Shown one piece after another: positions 37,774 through 44,925 of a stretch of DNA of 64,000 nt. Position 1 is the stretch's first letter, and each line of letters starts with the position of its first letter. Source of the stretch: Bacteroides intestinalis DSM 17393 (lineage in GTDB: Bacteria; Bacteroidota; Bacteroidia; Bacteroidales; Bacteroidaceae); assembly GCF_000172175.1 (NCBI RefSeq), contig NZ_ABJL02000008.1, positions 2,666,001 through 2,730,000 of the forward strand, in the 5' to 3' direction. The notes beneath the pieces are model-generated. The model was not told the origin of the DNA. It did no database searches and was given only the letters and a program-made list of their open reading frames with translations. The translations under genes were made by a program, and so were the position numbers.

Positions 37774-37781
37774 CAAATTTA
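37774..37781 (-). promoter_or_regulatory. -7 promoter box for polysaccharide operon
   Basis: TAAATTTG on the minus strand, 28 nt before the receptor start codon, matching TAnnTTTG. The upstream AT-rich 200 nt lacks a clear TTTG -33 box, consistent with activation by the hybrid regulator. Confidence 0.55.
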
Positions 37782-38011
37782 ATGGTTAATTAATTGAGAG
37801 ATGTTGAAAATAAAAGCAATATATATCTATTTCTGTACTTTTATTGGCAAAAACGACTAAAAACTGGTCAGAAAATGTAGAATATCTGGTCAAGAGTACA
37901 TCTTAAAGCTTTCAAAACACCTTTTGCATATATATAATTTCGCAGCAAAGAACTTATGTATACACATAGAAAATACGTCTAAATTTATGATGAACAATGG
38001 TAGTTATAACC

Positions 38012-38019
38012 TACCTTTG
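38012..38019 (+). promoter_or_regulatory. -7 promoter box for def
   Basis: TACCTTTG, matching TAnnTTTG, ends 14 nt before the deformylase start codon. Confidence 0.6.
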
Positions 38020-38033
38020 CCACAAAAAAGAAT

Positions 38034-38594
38034 ATGATTAAACCGATAACCGTCTACGGCAACTCCGTATTAAGAAAAGAATGTGAAGACATAGAACAGA
38101 ATTATCCCAATATCCAGGAAGTTATAGAAACCATGTGGCAGACGCTGAGAGATGCGGACGGATGCGGATTAGCCGCACCACAAATCAATCTTCCCATCAA
38201 GCTGTTCATAGTAAACAGCAAAGATACCTATACATATATGTCCGCTAAGGAAAGAGAACACTTCTTTGTGGAAGAGGATTGCGGAATAGAGGAAACATTC
38301 ATCAATGCAAAAATAATAGCTTATAGCGAGAAAGTATGGACTGCAGGGGAAGGTTGCCTGAGTATTCCCGACCTTTACGAAGAAGTTACACGCCCCTGGT
38401 CGGTGACAATCAGGTATCAGGATAATGAGTTCAAAGAGCAAAACAGGACTTACTACGGCTATACCGCACGAATCATTCAGCATGAATTTGAGCACACACA
38501 AGGAAAATTGTACATCGATCGCTTGTCTCCGTTGAGAAAACAACTCATAAAGAATAAGTTAATGCGGATTATTAAGGGAAACAGAAAAAAGTAA
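38034..38594 (+). CDS. def: Peptide deformylase
   Basis: 186 residues with all three PDF motifs: G-C-G-L-A-A-P-Q-I, E-G-C-L-S-I-P (metal Cys) and Q-H-E-F-E-H (metal His and catalytic Glu). It removes the formyl group from nascent proteins. The E-F-E-H variant of the usual E-x-D-H is tolerated in the family. The protein is standalone here, not next to fmt, so it may be a secondary deformylase. Confidence 0.9.
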   Translation: MIKPITVYGNSVLRKECEDIEQNYPNIQEVIETMWQTLRDADGCGLAAPQINLPIKLFIVNSKDTYTYMSAKEREHFFVEEDCGIEETFINAKIIAYSEKVWTAGEGCLSIPDLYEEVTRPWSVTIRYQDNEFKEQNRTYYGYTARIIQHEFEHTQGKLYIDRLSPLRKQLIKNKLMRIIKGNRKK

Positions 38595-38679
38595 CAGCAT
38601 TTCTGTATCACAATAAAAAAATGCCTGATAAACAAGTTTATTTTGCCCTGTCTATATAGTTATTACGTTGATTAGTTGT

Positions 38680-38687
38680 TATCTTTG
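38680..38687 (+). promoter_or_regulatory. -7 promoter box upstream of MBL remnant and secreted protein gene
   Basis: TATCTTTG matching TAnnTTTG. It lies directly before the metallo-beta-lactamase remnant and is now the likely promoter of the gene at 38871. Confidence 0.6.
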
Positions 38688-38705
38688 CAAAAGAGGTACA
38701 ACAAC

Positions 38706-38816
38706 TATATAGATGATTATTATTTAGGTGGACCAGCTCTAAGCTATTATTTAGAAGATGACAATGAGCATCTTATGTTTGATACCGGATATTCCGACTC
38801 ATTCATCAATCCATGA
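38706..38816 (+). pseudogene. Remnant of a metallo-beta-lactamase-fold gene
   Basis: A 36-codon frame reads Y-I-D-D-Y-Y-L-G-G-P-A-L-S-Y-Y-L-E-D and then H-L-M-F-D-T-G-Y-S-D-S-F-I-N-P before TGA. The F-D-T-G motif after a beta-hairpin is the N-terminal signature of MBL-fold hydrolases. There is no start and no metal-binding HxHxDH, so only a scar remains. Confidence 0.55.
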
Positions 38817-38870
38817 GGTAGTTGTCGGACTAAAATAAAGATTGAATAACTACATATAAAAAGTCAGACC

Positions 38871-39698
38871 ATGAAAACGTTCACTGTTTTATTAGTAATT
38901 ACGTCTTTAACGTTAACTTCATTGGGAAGGAGTTTTGAACCATACCGCCCCAACGGCTGGTACTACATCACAAGCGGCGCACAAGACAGCCTTTCGGTAG
39001 AGCCCATCGTTACAACCAAAGATTTTGTTTCTATAAGGCTTGACTCTTTTATGAGTGAGCGAACAGATAAAATGGCCTATCAGATTGTGGGTAGAGTGAA
39101 CGACCAGTCCATTAAGATATGGGCAGACGCTACCGAACAGTCGATAGGCAAGCATATCGGTTTTGTATGCAACAACAAGGTAGTATGTAATCCTTTGGTG
39201 AACGCTCGCATCGAAAGCGGTAATTTTGCGATTTCAGGTGAAGGGCCTGAGTTCAAAGCCATGTACAGGCAAATTCAAGAGGACATCAAAAACGAAGAGA
39301 TTGCCGCGGAGCATAAGAAAGCATGGGAAGAGGCCCGCAAGTTACGGGCTTCCATCACCGACACCACTTTTTTGGAAACCAAGCGCCCAATGTCTGACGA
39401 TGCAATCGGTCCCTACAACTACCACACGGGATTGAACGAAGACCGTGCATACAATCAAACGGTTTATTTAATTGCAGTAGACAGAGCCAAGAAATTCCTT
39501 TCCGTTGAAAACGACCAATTAGTATTGAACCTGAAATCGGGTGCGGAAATCAATATTGCGGAAGACCTGTTCCAGTATATCACCGGACTATTCGACGATT
39601 GGAACAAATGGGTAAAAGAGGGAAAATCCAAGATTATAAAAACAGAAGAGGGATACTACGATATAGAACCGACAACTCAGAAACGCAACAATCAATAA
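38871..39698 (+). CDS. Secreted protein with SecD-P1-like segment
   Basis: 275 residues with a signal peptide (about 1-20). A segment G-K-H-I-G-F-V-C-N-N-K-V-V-C-N-P and A-R-I-E-S-G-N-F-A-I-S (about residues 93-125) resembles the P1 head region found in SecD and a few stand-alone proteins. A charged helical stretch (about 130-160) and an unassigned C-terminal part follow. Function unknown. Its last 7 nt overlap the 3' end of the convergent retron RT gene. Confidence 0.65.
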   Translation: MKTFTVLLVITSLTLTSLGRSFEPYRPNGWYYITSGAQDSLSVEPIVTTKDFVSIRLDSFMSERTDKMAYQIVGRVNDQSIKIWADATEQSIGKHIGFVCNNKVVCNPLVNARIESGNFAISGEGPEFKAMYRQIQEDIKNEEIAAEHKKAWEEARKLRASITDTTFLETKRPMSDDAIGPYNYHTGLNEDRAYNQTVYLIAVDRAKKFLSVENDQLVLNLKSGAEINIAEDLFQYITGLFDDWNKWVKEGKSKIIKTEEGYYDIEPTTQKRNNQ

Positions 39699-40813
39699 CT
39701 TCTCTCTAAGCGCTTCAAGGCTGCGATAGAATCGGACACATACACATTATCCGGTTCTATTGACCGCCAATAGCAAAGAGTCCCGATCAGACGCTTCAGG
39801 TAAGCAGGATCATGAGAACCTATTCGGCGTTGATGCTCCGCAAGCCCTTTCGTAAGAATGAAATGGACATTCTTGCGTATCTCCCTTTTCTTTGCTTTAG
39901 GAATGGTCAGCTTCACACCGGAACTGATGGAAACGCCTGTGATAATCTTTCTCTTATGCCCACTCAGGAAACGGGTTTTCTTATGATTGATTTCAAACTT
40001 TTCCTCCCGAATGATCTGCTTAATCAGAGGCAATATCTGTTGCGCCGGAAAAACATCTCCTGAAAAGGTGAGATCATCCGCGTAGCGGGTATAAACCAGA
40101 TTATATTCAGTAGCCAGTGCCGCCAGTTTTTTATCCATCTCATAAGAGATGATATTACTCAGTGCCGGACTGGTAGATGCTCCCTGAGGCAAACATCTGT
40201 GTACACAACATAAAGCCGCAAGCACTCTTGCAATCTTGGGCGGATATCCCATGTCCTCAAACATTTTCCGTATCCGCGGACTGCGTACAGAGCCAAAGAA
40301 ATCATGAATATCAGTTTTCAGTACATAGGGCTTGCCCAGGTGTGGCCGGACATTATCGGAAATGGACATCTTGCACCGAAAACCGGTAGCTGCGGGATGA
40401 ATATTCACAAAGGACAGAACACGATGATTGATAGTGTCCTGAATGGCTTTCAACTCTTTGTCCGGTGCTGAAATCATACGATAGCCTCCTTTTCGTTTAC
40501 CAATCCAGAATTCTCGGTAATGCCCGGAAATATCTTTCAATATCTCCTTCAGAACCTCTTCTTTCACTCCCAACAGATTGGCACACTTCGCCACCGCCTC
40601 CTCGTCGAACCACGGAATGGTTATCGGAGCAGAAGCACCAAAGTACCGGCTGAACCATCCTTTACGGGTAGCTTCTGTATCGGTAATATCTTCCGTATTA
40701 CCGCGGTTTCCGGCTTTCCACCTTTTGTATCCTTCCTGTTTACGACTTGAAGAGATAATTTTGTAAATCAACAAGCCAGTGACAATCAGTACCGCTATTA
40801 GAATTCCATTCAT
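39692..40813 (-). CDS. Retron-type reverse transcriptase with N-terminal membrane anchor
   Basis: 373 residues. Residues 3-20 form a single hydrophobic helix, followed by a charged linker; the RT domain spans about 85-335. Catalytic residues are Asp168 (K-T-D-I-H-D-F-F) and Y-A-D-D (244-247). L-P-Q-G-A-S-T-S-P (208-216) is the usual template-grip motif. Retron-specific marks are N-V-R-P-H at 154-158 (the NAxxH position) and I-T-G at 291-293 (the VTG position that recognises the msr). A retron-like ncRNA lies 21 nt upstream on the same strand. No separate effector gene is adjacent; the anchor could replace it or target the complex to the membrane. Confidence 0.9.
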   Translation of the reverse strand: MNGILIAVLIVTGLLIYKIISSSRKQEGYKRWKAGNRGNTEDITDTEATRKGWFSRYFGASAPITIPWFDEEAVAKCANLLGVKEEVLKEILKDISGHYREFWIGKRKGGYRMISAPDKELKAIQDTINHRVLSFVNIHPAATGFRCKMSISDNVRPHLGKPYVLKTDIHDFFGSVRSPRIRKMFEDMGYPPKIARVLAALCCVHRCLPQGASTSPALSNIISYEMDKKLAALATEYNLVYTRYADDLTFSGDVFPAQQILPLIKQIIREEKFEINHKKTRFLSGHKRKIITGVSISSGVKLTIPKAKKREIRKNVHFILTKGLAEHQRRIGSHDPAYLKRLIGTLCYWRSIEPDNVYVSDSIAALKRLERSY

Positions 40814-40834
40814 TTTACATAGCTGATAAAAAAG

Positions 40835-40961
40835 GAAGAGGATGAGTATTTACTAATGTAAATCGTGGTATTTATACCAGAGTATTTACATTCTAAGAAA
40901 GTTCTTGAGCTTACGAGGCGACTGCACCTCTTTCCTGCTAAATCTTTTTCTCATCCTCTTC
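40835..40961 (-). ncRNA. Retron msr-msd RNA
   Basis: Read on the minus strand from 40961: arm a1 GAAGAGGATGAG (40961-40950) is a perfect 12-bp complement of arm a2 CTCATCCTCTTC (40846-40835). After a1 comes TTTAGC, with the candidate branching G at 40938, like the TTAGC that follows a1 in Ec86. An msr hairpin GAGGTG-CAGT-CGCCTC is at 40930-40915, and an msd hairpin at 40890-40857 has TGTAAAT/ATTTACA and GGTAT/ATACC stems. The RT start codon is 21 nt after a2. Order and spacing are those of known retrons; reverse transcription itself is inferred. Confidence 0.85.
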
Positions 40962-40966
40962 GTATG

Positions 40967-40998
40967 CAAAAATATATTTTTTCCACTTACAGCACAAA
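40967..40998 (-). promoter_or_regulatory. -33/-7 promoter of the retron
   Basis: Minus-strand TTTG (40998-40995), 20-nt spacer, TATTTTTG (40974-40967). The expected start point falls at about 40961, exactly at the first base of retron arm a1. Confidence 0.8.
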
Positions 40999-41047
40999 GG
41001 AGAGACAATTTATTTGAATACAGAAACGTTTTTTTCATCAGATTCTA

Positions 41048-41055
41048 TAACTTTG
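41048..41055 (+). promoter_or_regulatory. -7 promoter box for POT transporter gene
   Basis: TAACTTTG, matching TAnnTTTG, 29 nt before the transporter start. It is divergent from the retron promoter with about 50 nt between them. Confidence 0.6.
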
Positions 41056-41084
41056 CCTCCCATAAAGAAAATATCTATACTATA

Positions 41085-42623
41085 ATGAGTACATCCAAAC
41101 ACCCCAAAGGTCTTTACCTCGTCTTTGCTACCAGCACGGCAGAACGTTTCAGCTACTACGGTATGCGTGCTATTTTCATTCTGTTTCTAACCCAGGCACT
41201 CTTGTTCGATAAGGAACATGCCGCCTCTATTTATGGCAGTTATACCGGACTGGTTTATCTTACTCCGCTCATCGGCGGATATATTGCTGATAAATACTGG
41301 GGCATCCGGCGTTCCGTTTTCTGGGGTGCTATGATGATGGCAGTAGGCCAGTTCCTGATGTTCTTCAGTGCGTCGATGCTGGATACTAAAGAGCTTTCCC
41401 ATTGGTTGATGTATGGGGGACTCACTTTTTTGATTTTAGGCAACGGATGCTTTAAGCCTACAGTTTCGTCATTGGTCGGACAACTTTATGAACCGGGAGA
41501 CAGACGCCTGGATTCTGCTTATACTATATTTTATATGGGTGTAAATGTGGGTTCTTTCTTTGCCCCGCTGGTTTGCGGTTACTTCGGTGAGACAGGTGAT
41601 CCTAATGATTTCAAATGGGGATTCCTGATTGCAGCAATCGTTACAGTATTCACAGTAATTCTGTTTGAAACGCAAAAGAGCAAGTATCTGATCGGTCCTG
41701 ACGGAAAGCCACTCGGTATTATTCCAGACGCCAAACGGGAGCAACCGAAAGAACATAAAACAGTTCAGCAAACAGCCATAGATAAAGATAAGAAGATGCG
41801 CAACAATTTGCTTCTCGGAGCACTGACCATTGCCCTTGCCCTATTCTTCTACTGGTGTTTCGGCAACGATTGGGTCAGTATAGGGATATTCACAGCCTGT
41901 ATCATCTTCCCCGTCAGCATTCTGGTGGATGGTTCTCTGACAAAGATAGAGCGTGACCGTATCTTCGTTATTTACATTATCGCTTTCTTCGTTATATTCT
42001 TCTGGGCAGCCTACGAACAAGCAGGTGCTTCACTCACCCTTTTTGCTGCCGAGCAAACCGACCGTACAATCTTCGGTTGGGAAATGCCTGCCTCTTGGAT
42101 ACAATCTTTCAATCCCTTCTTCGTAGTTATACTGGCAGCCATTATGCCCAGTGTATGGGGTGCGCTGAACAAACGAGGCATGGAGCCGGCTTCCCCCACC
42201 AAACAAGCTATCGGTTTGCTGCTGCTCTCACTGGGATATTTAGTCATTTGTTTCGGTGTGAAAGATGTACAGCCAGGTGTAAAAGTCAGCCTTATCTGGC
42301 TAACCGGACTTTATTTCATCCATACTATGGGAGAAATAGCCCTCTCTCCTATCGGCTTATCCATGGTAAACAAACTCACCCCTGTCCGTTTTGCCTCTCT
42401 CATGATGGGAATCTGGTATCTTTCCACCTCTACAGCCAATAAATTCGCAGGTACTTTAGGAGGTCTTTATCCCGAAGACGGTAAGGTGAAAACCCTGCTC
42501 GGATTCCGCATTGAAACCATGTTCGACTTCTTTATGGTATTCGTTATCATGTCCGGTGTAGCCTCTCTTATCCTCTTCCTGCTTTCAAAGAAATTACAGA
42601 AGATGATGCATGGAGTGGAATAA
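41085..42623 (+). CDS. POT/PTR family proton-coupled peptide transporter
   Basis: 512 residues with about 14 membrane helices. The family signatures are E-R-F-S-Y-Y-G-M-R-A (ExxER-like) in helix 1, G-G-Y-I-A-D-K-Y-W-G, and F-Y-M-G-V-N-V-G-S-F. It imports di- and tripeptides with protons. The ATG at 41085 is chosen because the longer frame to 40905 overlaps the retron region and its promoter and lacks homology. Monocistronic. Confidence 0.92.
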   Translation: MSTSKHPKGLYLVFATSTAERFSYYGMRAIFILFLTQALLFDKEHAASIYGSYTGLVYLTPLIGGYIADKYWGIRRSVFWGAMMMAVGQFLMFFSASMLDTKELSHWLMYGGLTFLILGNGCFKPTVSSLVGQLYEPGDRRLDSAYTIFYMGVNVGSFFAPLVCGYFGETGDPNDFKWGFLIAAIVTVFTVILFETQKSKYLIGPDGKPLGIIPDAKREQPKEHKTVQQTAIDKDKKMRNNLLLGALTIALALFFYWCFGNDWVSIGIFTACIIFPVSILVDGSLTKIERDRIFVIYIIAFFVIFFWAAYEQAGASLTLFAAEQTDRTIFGWEMPASWIQSFNPFFVVILAAIMPSVWGALNKRGMEPASPTKQAIGLLLLSLGYLVICFGVKDVQPGVKVSLIWLTGLYFIHTMGEIALSPIGLSMVNKLTPVRFASLMMGIWYLSTSTANKFAGTLGGLYPEDGKVKTLLGFRIETMFDFFMVFVIMSGVASLILFLLSKKLQKMMHGVE

Positions 42624-42629
42624 AAATCG

Positions 42630-42637
42630 TATTTTTG
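42630..42637 (+). promoter_or_regulatory. -7 promoter box for hpt
   Basis: TATTTTTG, matching TAnnTTTG, 25 nt before the hpt start codon. Confidence 0.55.
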
Positions 42638-42662
42638 TGCCAATTTTAAAAATCTATCCCTT

Positions 42663-43199
42663 ATGGACACCATACAAATAAAAGACAAAAAGTTCACTGT
42701 TTCTATCAAGGAACAGGACATTCTGAAAGAAGTAACCCGCGTTGCAAATGAAATCAACCGCGATCTGGCTGGTAAGAATCCTCTGTTTCTCAGCGTCCTG
42801 AACGGTTCGTTTATGTTTACTTCCGACCTGATGAAAAACATTACAATTCCCTGCGAGATTTCTTTCGTGAAACTGGCTTCTTATCAGGGGGTGTCCTCTA
42901 CCGGAGTTATTAAGGAAGTTATCGGTATTACCGAAGACCTGACAGATCGCACGGTAGTGATTGTGGAAGATATCGTAGATACTGGTCTGACTATGCAACG
43001 CCTGCTGGAAACGCTGGGTACACGTAACCCTAAAGAGATTCATATCGCTTCGTTACTGGTGAAACCCGATAAGCTGAAAGTGGATTTGAATATCGAATAC
43101 GTAGCTATGGAAATCCCCAATGACTTCATTGTAGGTTACGGATTGGATTATGACGGTTTCGGACGCAATTATGCGGATATTTACACAGTAGTGGATTAA
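42663..43199 (+). CDS. hpt: Hypoxanthine phosphoribosyltransferase
   Basis: 178 residues. The PRPP-binding signature V-V-I-V-E-D-I-V-D-T-G-L-T is present (about residues 98-110), and the substrate-specificity end V-G-Y-G-L-D-Y-D is typical of HGPRT. It salvages hypoxanthine (and often guanine) to nucleotides. Adenylate kinase follows 53 nt later. Confidence 0.93.
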   Translation: MDTIQIKDKKFTVSIKEQDILKEVTRVANEINRDLAGKNPLFLSVLNGSFMFTSDLMKNITIPCEISFVKLASYQGVSSTGVIKEVIGITEDLTDRTVVIVEDIVDTGLTMQRLLETLGTRNPKEIHIASLLVKPDKLKVDLNIEYVAMEIPNDFIVGYGLDYDGFGRNYADIYTVVD

Positions 43200-43252
43200 A
43201 AAAGGAATTTGAATTAGGTATATATAAGTAACAGTTAAATTGTAAATCACAA

Positions 43253-43825
43253 ATGTTGAACATTGTAATTTTCGGTGCTCCCGGTTCAGGAAAGGGAACA
43301 CAAAGTGAGAAAATCGTAGAAAAGTACGGTATTAATCACATCTCAACCGGTGACGTGTTGCGTGCAGAAATCAAAAACGGCACAGAACTGGGCAAAACAG
43401 CTAAAAGTTATATCGATCAAGGTCAGTTGATCCCTGATGAACTGATGATTGATATCCTTGCAAGTGTATTCGACAGCTTCGAAGACAGCAAAGGTGTAAT
43501 CTTCGACGGTTTCCCCCGTACGATTGCACAAGCAGAGGCTCTGAAGAAAATGCTTGCTGAAAGAAATCAAGGAGTAAGCGTTATGCTTGACCTGGATGTA
43601 CCTGAAGACGAACTGATGACCCGCCTCATCAAACGTGGTAAAGATTCCGGTCGTGCCGATGACAATGAAGAGACTATCAAGAAACGTCTTCTTGTTTATC
43701 ATTCACAGACTTCTCCGCTGATTGACTGGTACAAGCAGGAAGGACAATACCAGCACATCAAAGGACAAGGTGCATTGGAAGAAATCTTTGCTGATGTTTG
43801 CGCTGCAATCGATGTTGCAAAATAA
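43253..43825 (+). CDS. adk: Adenylate kinase
   Basis: 190 residues, short-lid type. P-loop G-A-P-G-S-G-K-G-T near residue 8, I-S-T-G-D-V-L-R, F-D-G-F-P-R-T and the lid segment R-G-K-D-S-G-R-A-D-D. It equilibrates ATP, AMP and ADP. Confidence 0.95.
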   Translation: MLNIVIFGAPGSGKGTQSEKIVEKYGINHISTGDVLRAEIKNGTELGKTAKSYIDQGQLIPDELMIDILASVFDSFEDSKGVIFDGFPRTIAQAEALKKMLAERNQGVSVMLDLDVPEDELMTRLIKRGKDSGRADDNEETIKKRLLVYHSQTSPLIDWYKQEGQYQHIKGQGALEEIFADVCAAIDVAK

Positions 43826-43848
43826 AGTACACAAATCTAATTACAAAA

Positions 43849-43948
43849 GAATGCAAATTACATAAATTACGCAAATTTCAAGTTAGATAAATTCTGATTA
43901 TCAGAAACATAAAAAGTATTATTTGTATAATTCGTGTAATTTGTGTTC
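43849..43948. repeat. Long-armed palindromic element after adk
   Basis: Left arm 43849-43876 and right arm 43921-43948 are complementary at about 20 of 28 positions (GAA..CAAATTAC.. type) around a 44-nt loop containing TCTGATTATCAGA. It occupies the gap between adk and the convergent AraC gene. It is AT-rich and unrelated in sequence to the GTAGCTCGTAAC family. Confidence 0.55.
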
Positions 43949-44008
43949 TAATTTTTATTTTAACTAAACTCTTTGTTATTATCCCGTCTGCCCTAAAATA
44001 ACAGGAAA

Positions 44009-44851
44009 CTATCTCATGACCTTCTTTTTATATTCACGTGGAGTACATTGAATTTTCTTAAAGAATGTAGCATTAAACCGTGCAATAGAATTGAACCCGC
44101 ATTCGTATGCAATGTCGGTAATGCTCATGTCGGTAGTCAGTAGTTTACGTTGCGCATGGGCTATTCTTAACTCAGCAATATAGTCTCTTATTGTAGTACC
44201 AAACGCCTTCTTAAATATATGATTGGCATAATCAGGATGCAGACCTACTGCATCACCGAGATCATTGGCTTTAATATCATTACAATAATTCTTAGTGAGA
44301 TATATGGTTATTTTTTCGATAAGTGTCGTTTGGTATGAAGCCAATGCCATACTATCATCAGAAGACTGTAAATGATGAGCCATACGAGTGATTCTGGTCT
44401 GCATTTCTAACAAAACAAGACCCGATTGCGTATTAACACCGCTATCCTTCAACCAATTATTTAGTAAGAACTCATCATATTGAGAATATTCATCTGTTTG
44501 CTCATATAGAATATCTCCTCTGAGCAAGCTGTCTACAAACTGTGCCGGAAGCTTCCAAGACAAAAAATGTGCAAAAGGAATGGTACATACATAATACTTT
44601 TCTACATTTTCATAATGAATAATTTGGTGAGGAATAAGCCCCCAAAATATCGTAAACCGCTTATTGGGTATCGTTATTTTCTCATTGTGTCGCAAGTAAG
44701 TGATATTCCCTTGAGGCAGGTAATTTATCTCTATTTCATTATGCCTATCATATCTGGGCATAACACGGGGTACCCATGCCTCACATGTAAGTCCATAAGG
44801 TTTAAACTCCTCACGGAACTTATCAAAACTGTAACATTTCTCGGAATTCAT
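44009..44851 (-). CDS. AraC family transcriptional regulator with cupin-like N-terminal domain
   Basis: 280 residues. The N-terminal 170 residues form a beta-rich sensor with H-N-E-I-E-I-N-Y-L-P-Q-G. The two HTH units at about 180-280 contain A-N-D-L-G-D-A-V-G-L-H-P-D-Y-A-N-H-I-F and I-T-D-I-A-Y-E-C-G-F-N-S-I-A-R-F-N. It is divergent from the DUF1593 gene with a 74-nt shared promoter region, so it probably regulates that gene. Confidence 0.87.
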   Translation of the reverse strand: MNSEKCYSFDKFREEFKPYGLTCEAWVPRVMPRYDRHNEIEINYLPQGNITYLRHNEKITIPNKRFTIFWGLIPHQIIHYENVEKYYVCTIPFAHFLSWKLPAQFVDSLLRGDILYEQTDEYSQYDEFLLNNWLKDSGVNTQSGLVLLEMQTRITRMAHHLQSSDDSMALASYQTTLIEKITIYLTKNYCNDIKANDLGDAVGLHPDYANHIFKKAFGTTIRDYIAELRIAHAQRKLLTTDMSITDIAYECGFNSIARFNATFFKKIQCTPREYKKKVMR

Positions 44852-44896
44852 TATATTCGTATATAAATATAAAGAGTGTTATTCACATTTTGGTGG

Positions 44897-44912
44897 TAAA
44901 TTTGCAAAAATA
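44897..44912. promoter_or_regulatory. Back-to-back -7 boxes between AraC and DUF1593 genes
   Basis: Plus strand TAAATTTG (44897-44904) and minus strand TATTTTTG (44912-44905) are directly adjacent in the 74-nt divergent gap. Simultaneous polymerase binding is sterically unlikely, so the two genes may be transcribed in an exclusive manner. Confidence 0.45.
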
Positions 44913-44925
44913 ATCTTTAAATGCC

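Noticed and set aside
39692..40813. Group II intron or diversity-generating retroelement RT
   Set aside because: No maturase domain, no template/variable repeat pair or Avd gene nearby, and the NxxxH and xTG motifs plus upstream a1/a2 RNA point to a retron.
40905..41084. N-terminal extension of the POT transporter
   Set aside because: The extra 60 codons lie over the retron arm and both promoters and have no similarity to the family; the start at 41085 fits the -7 box.
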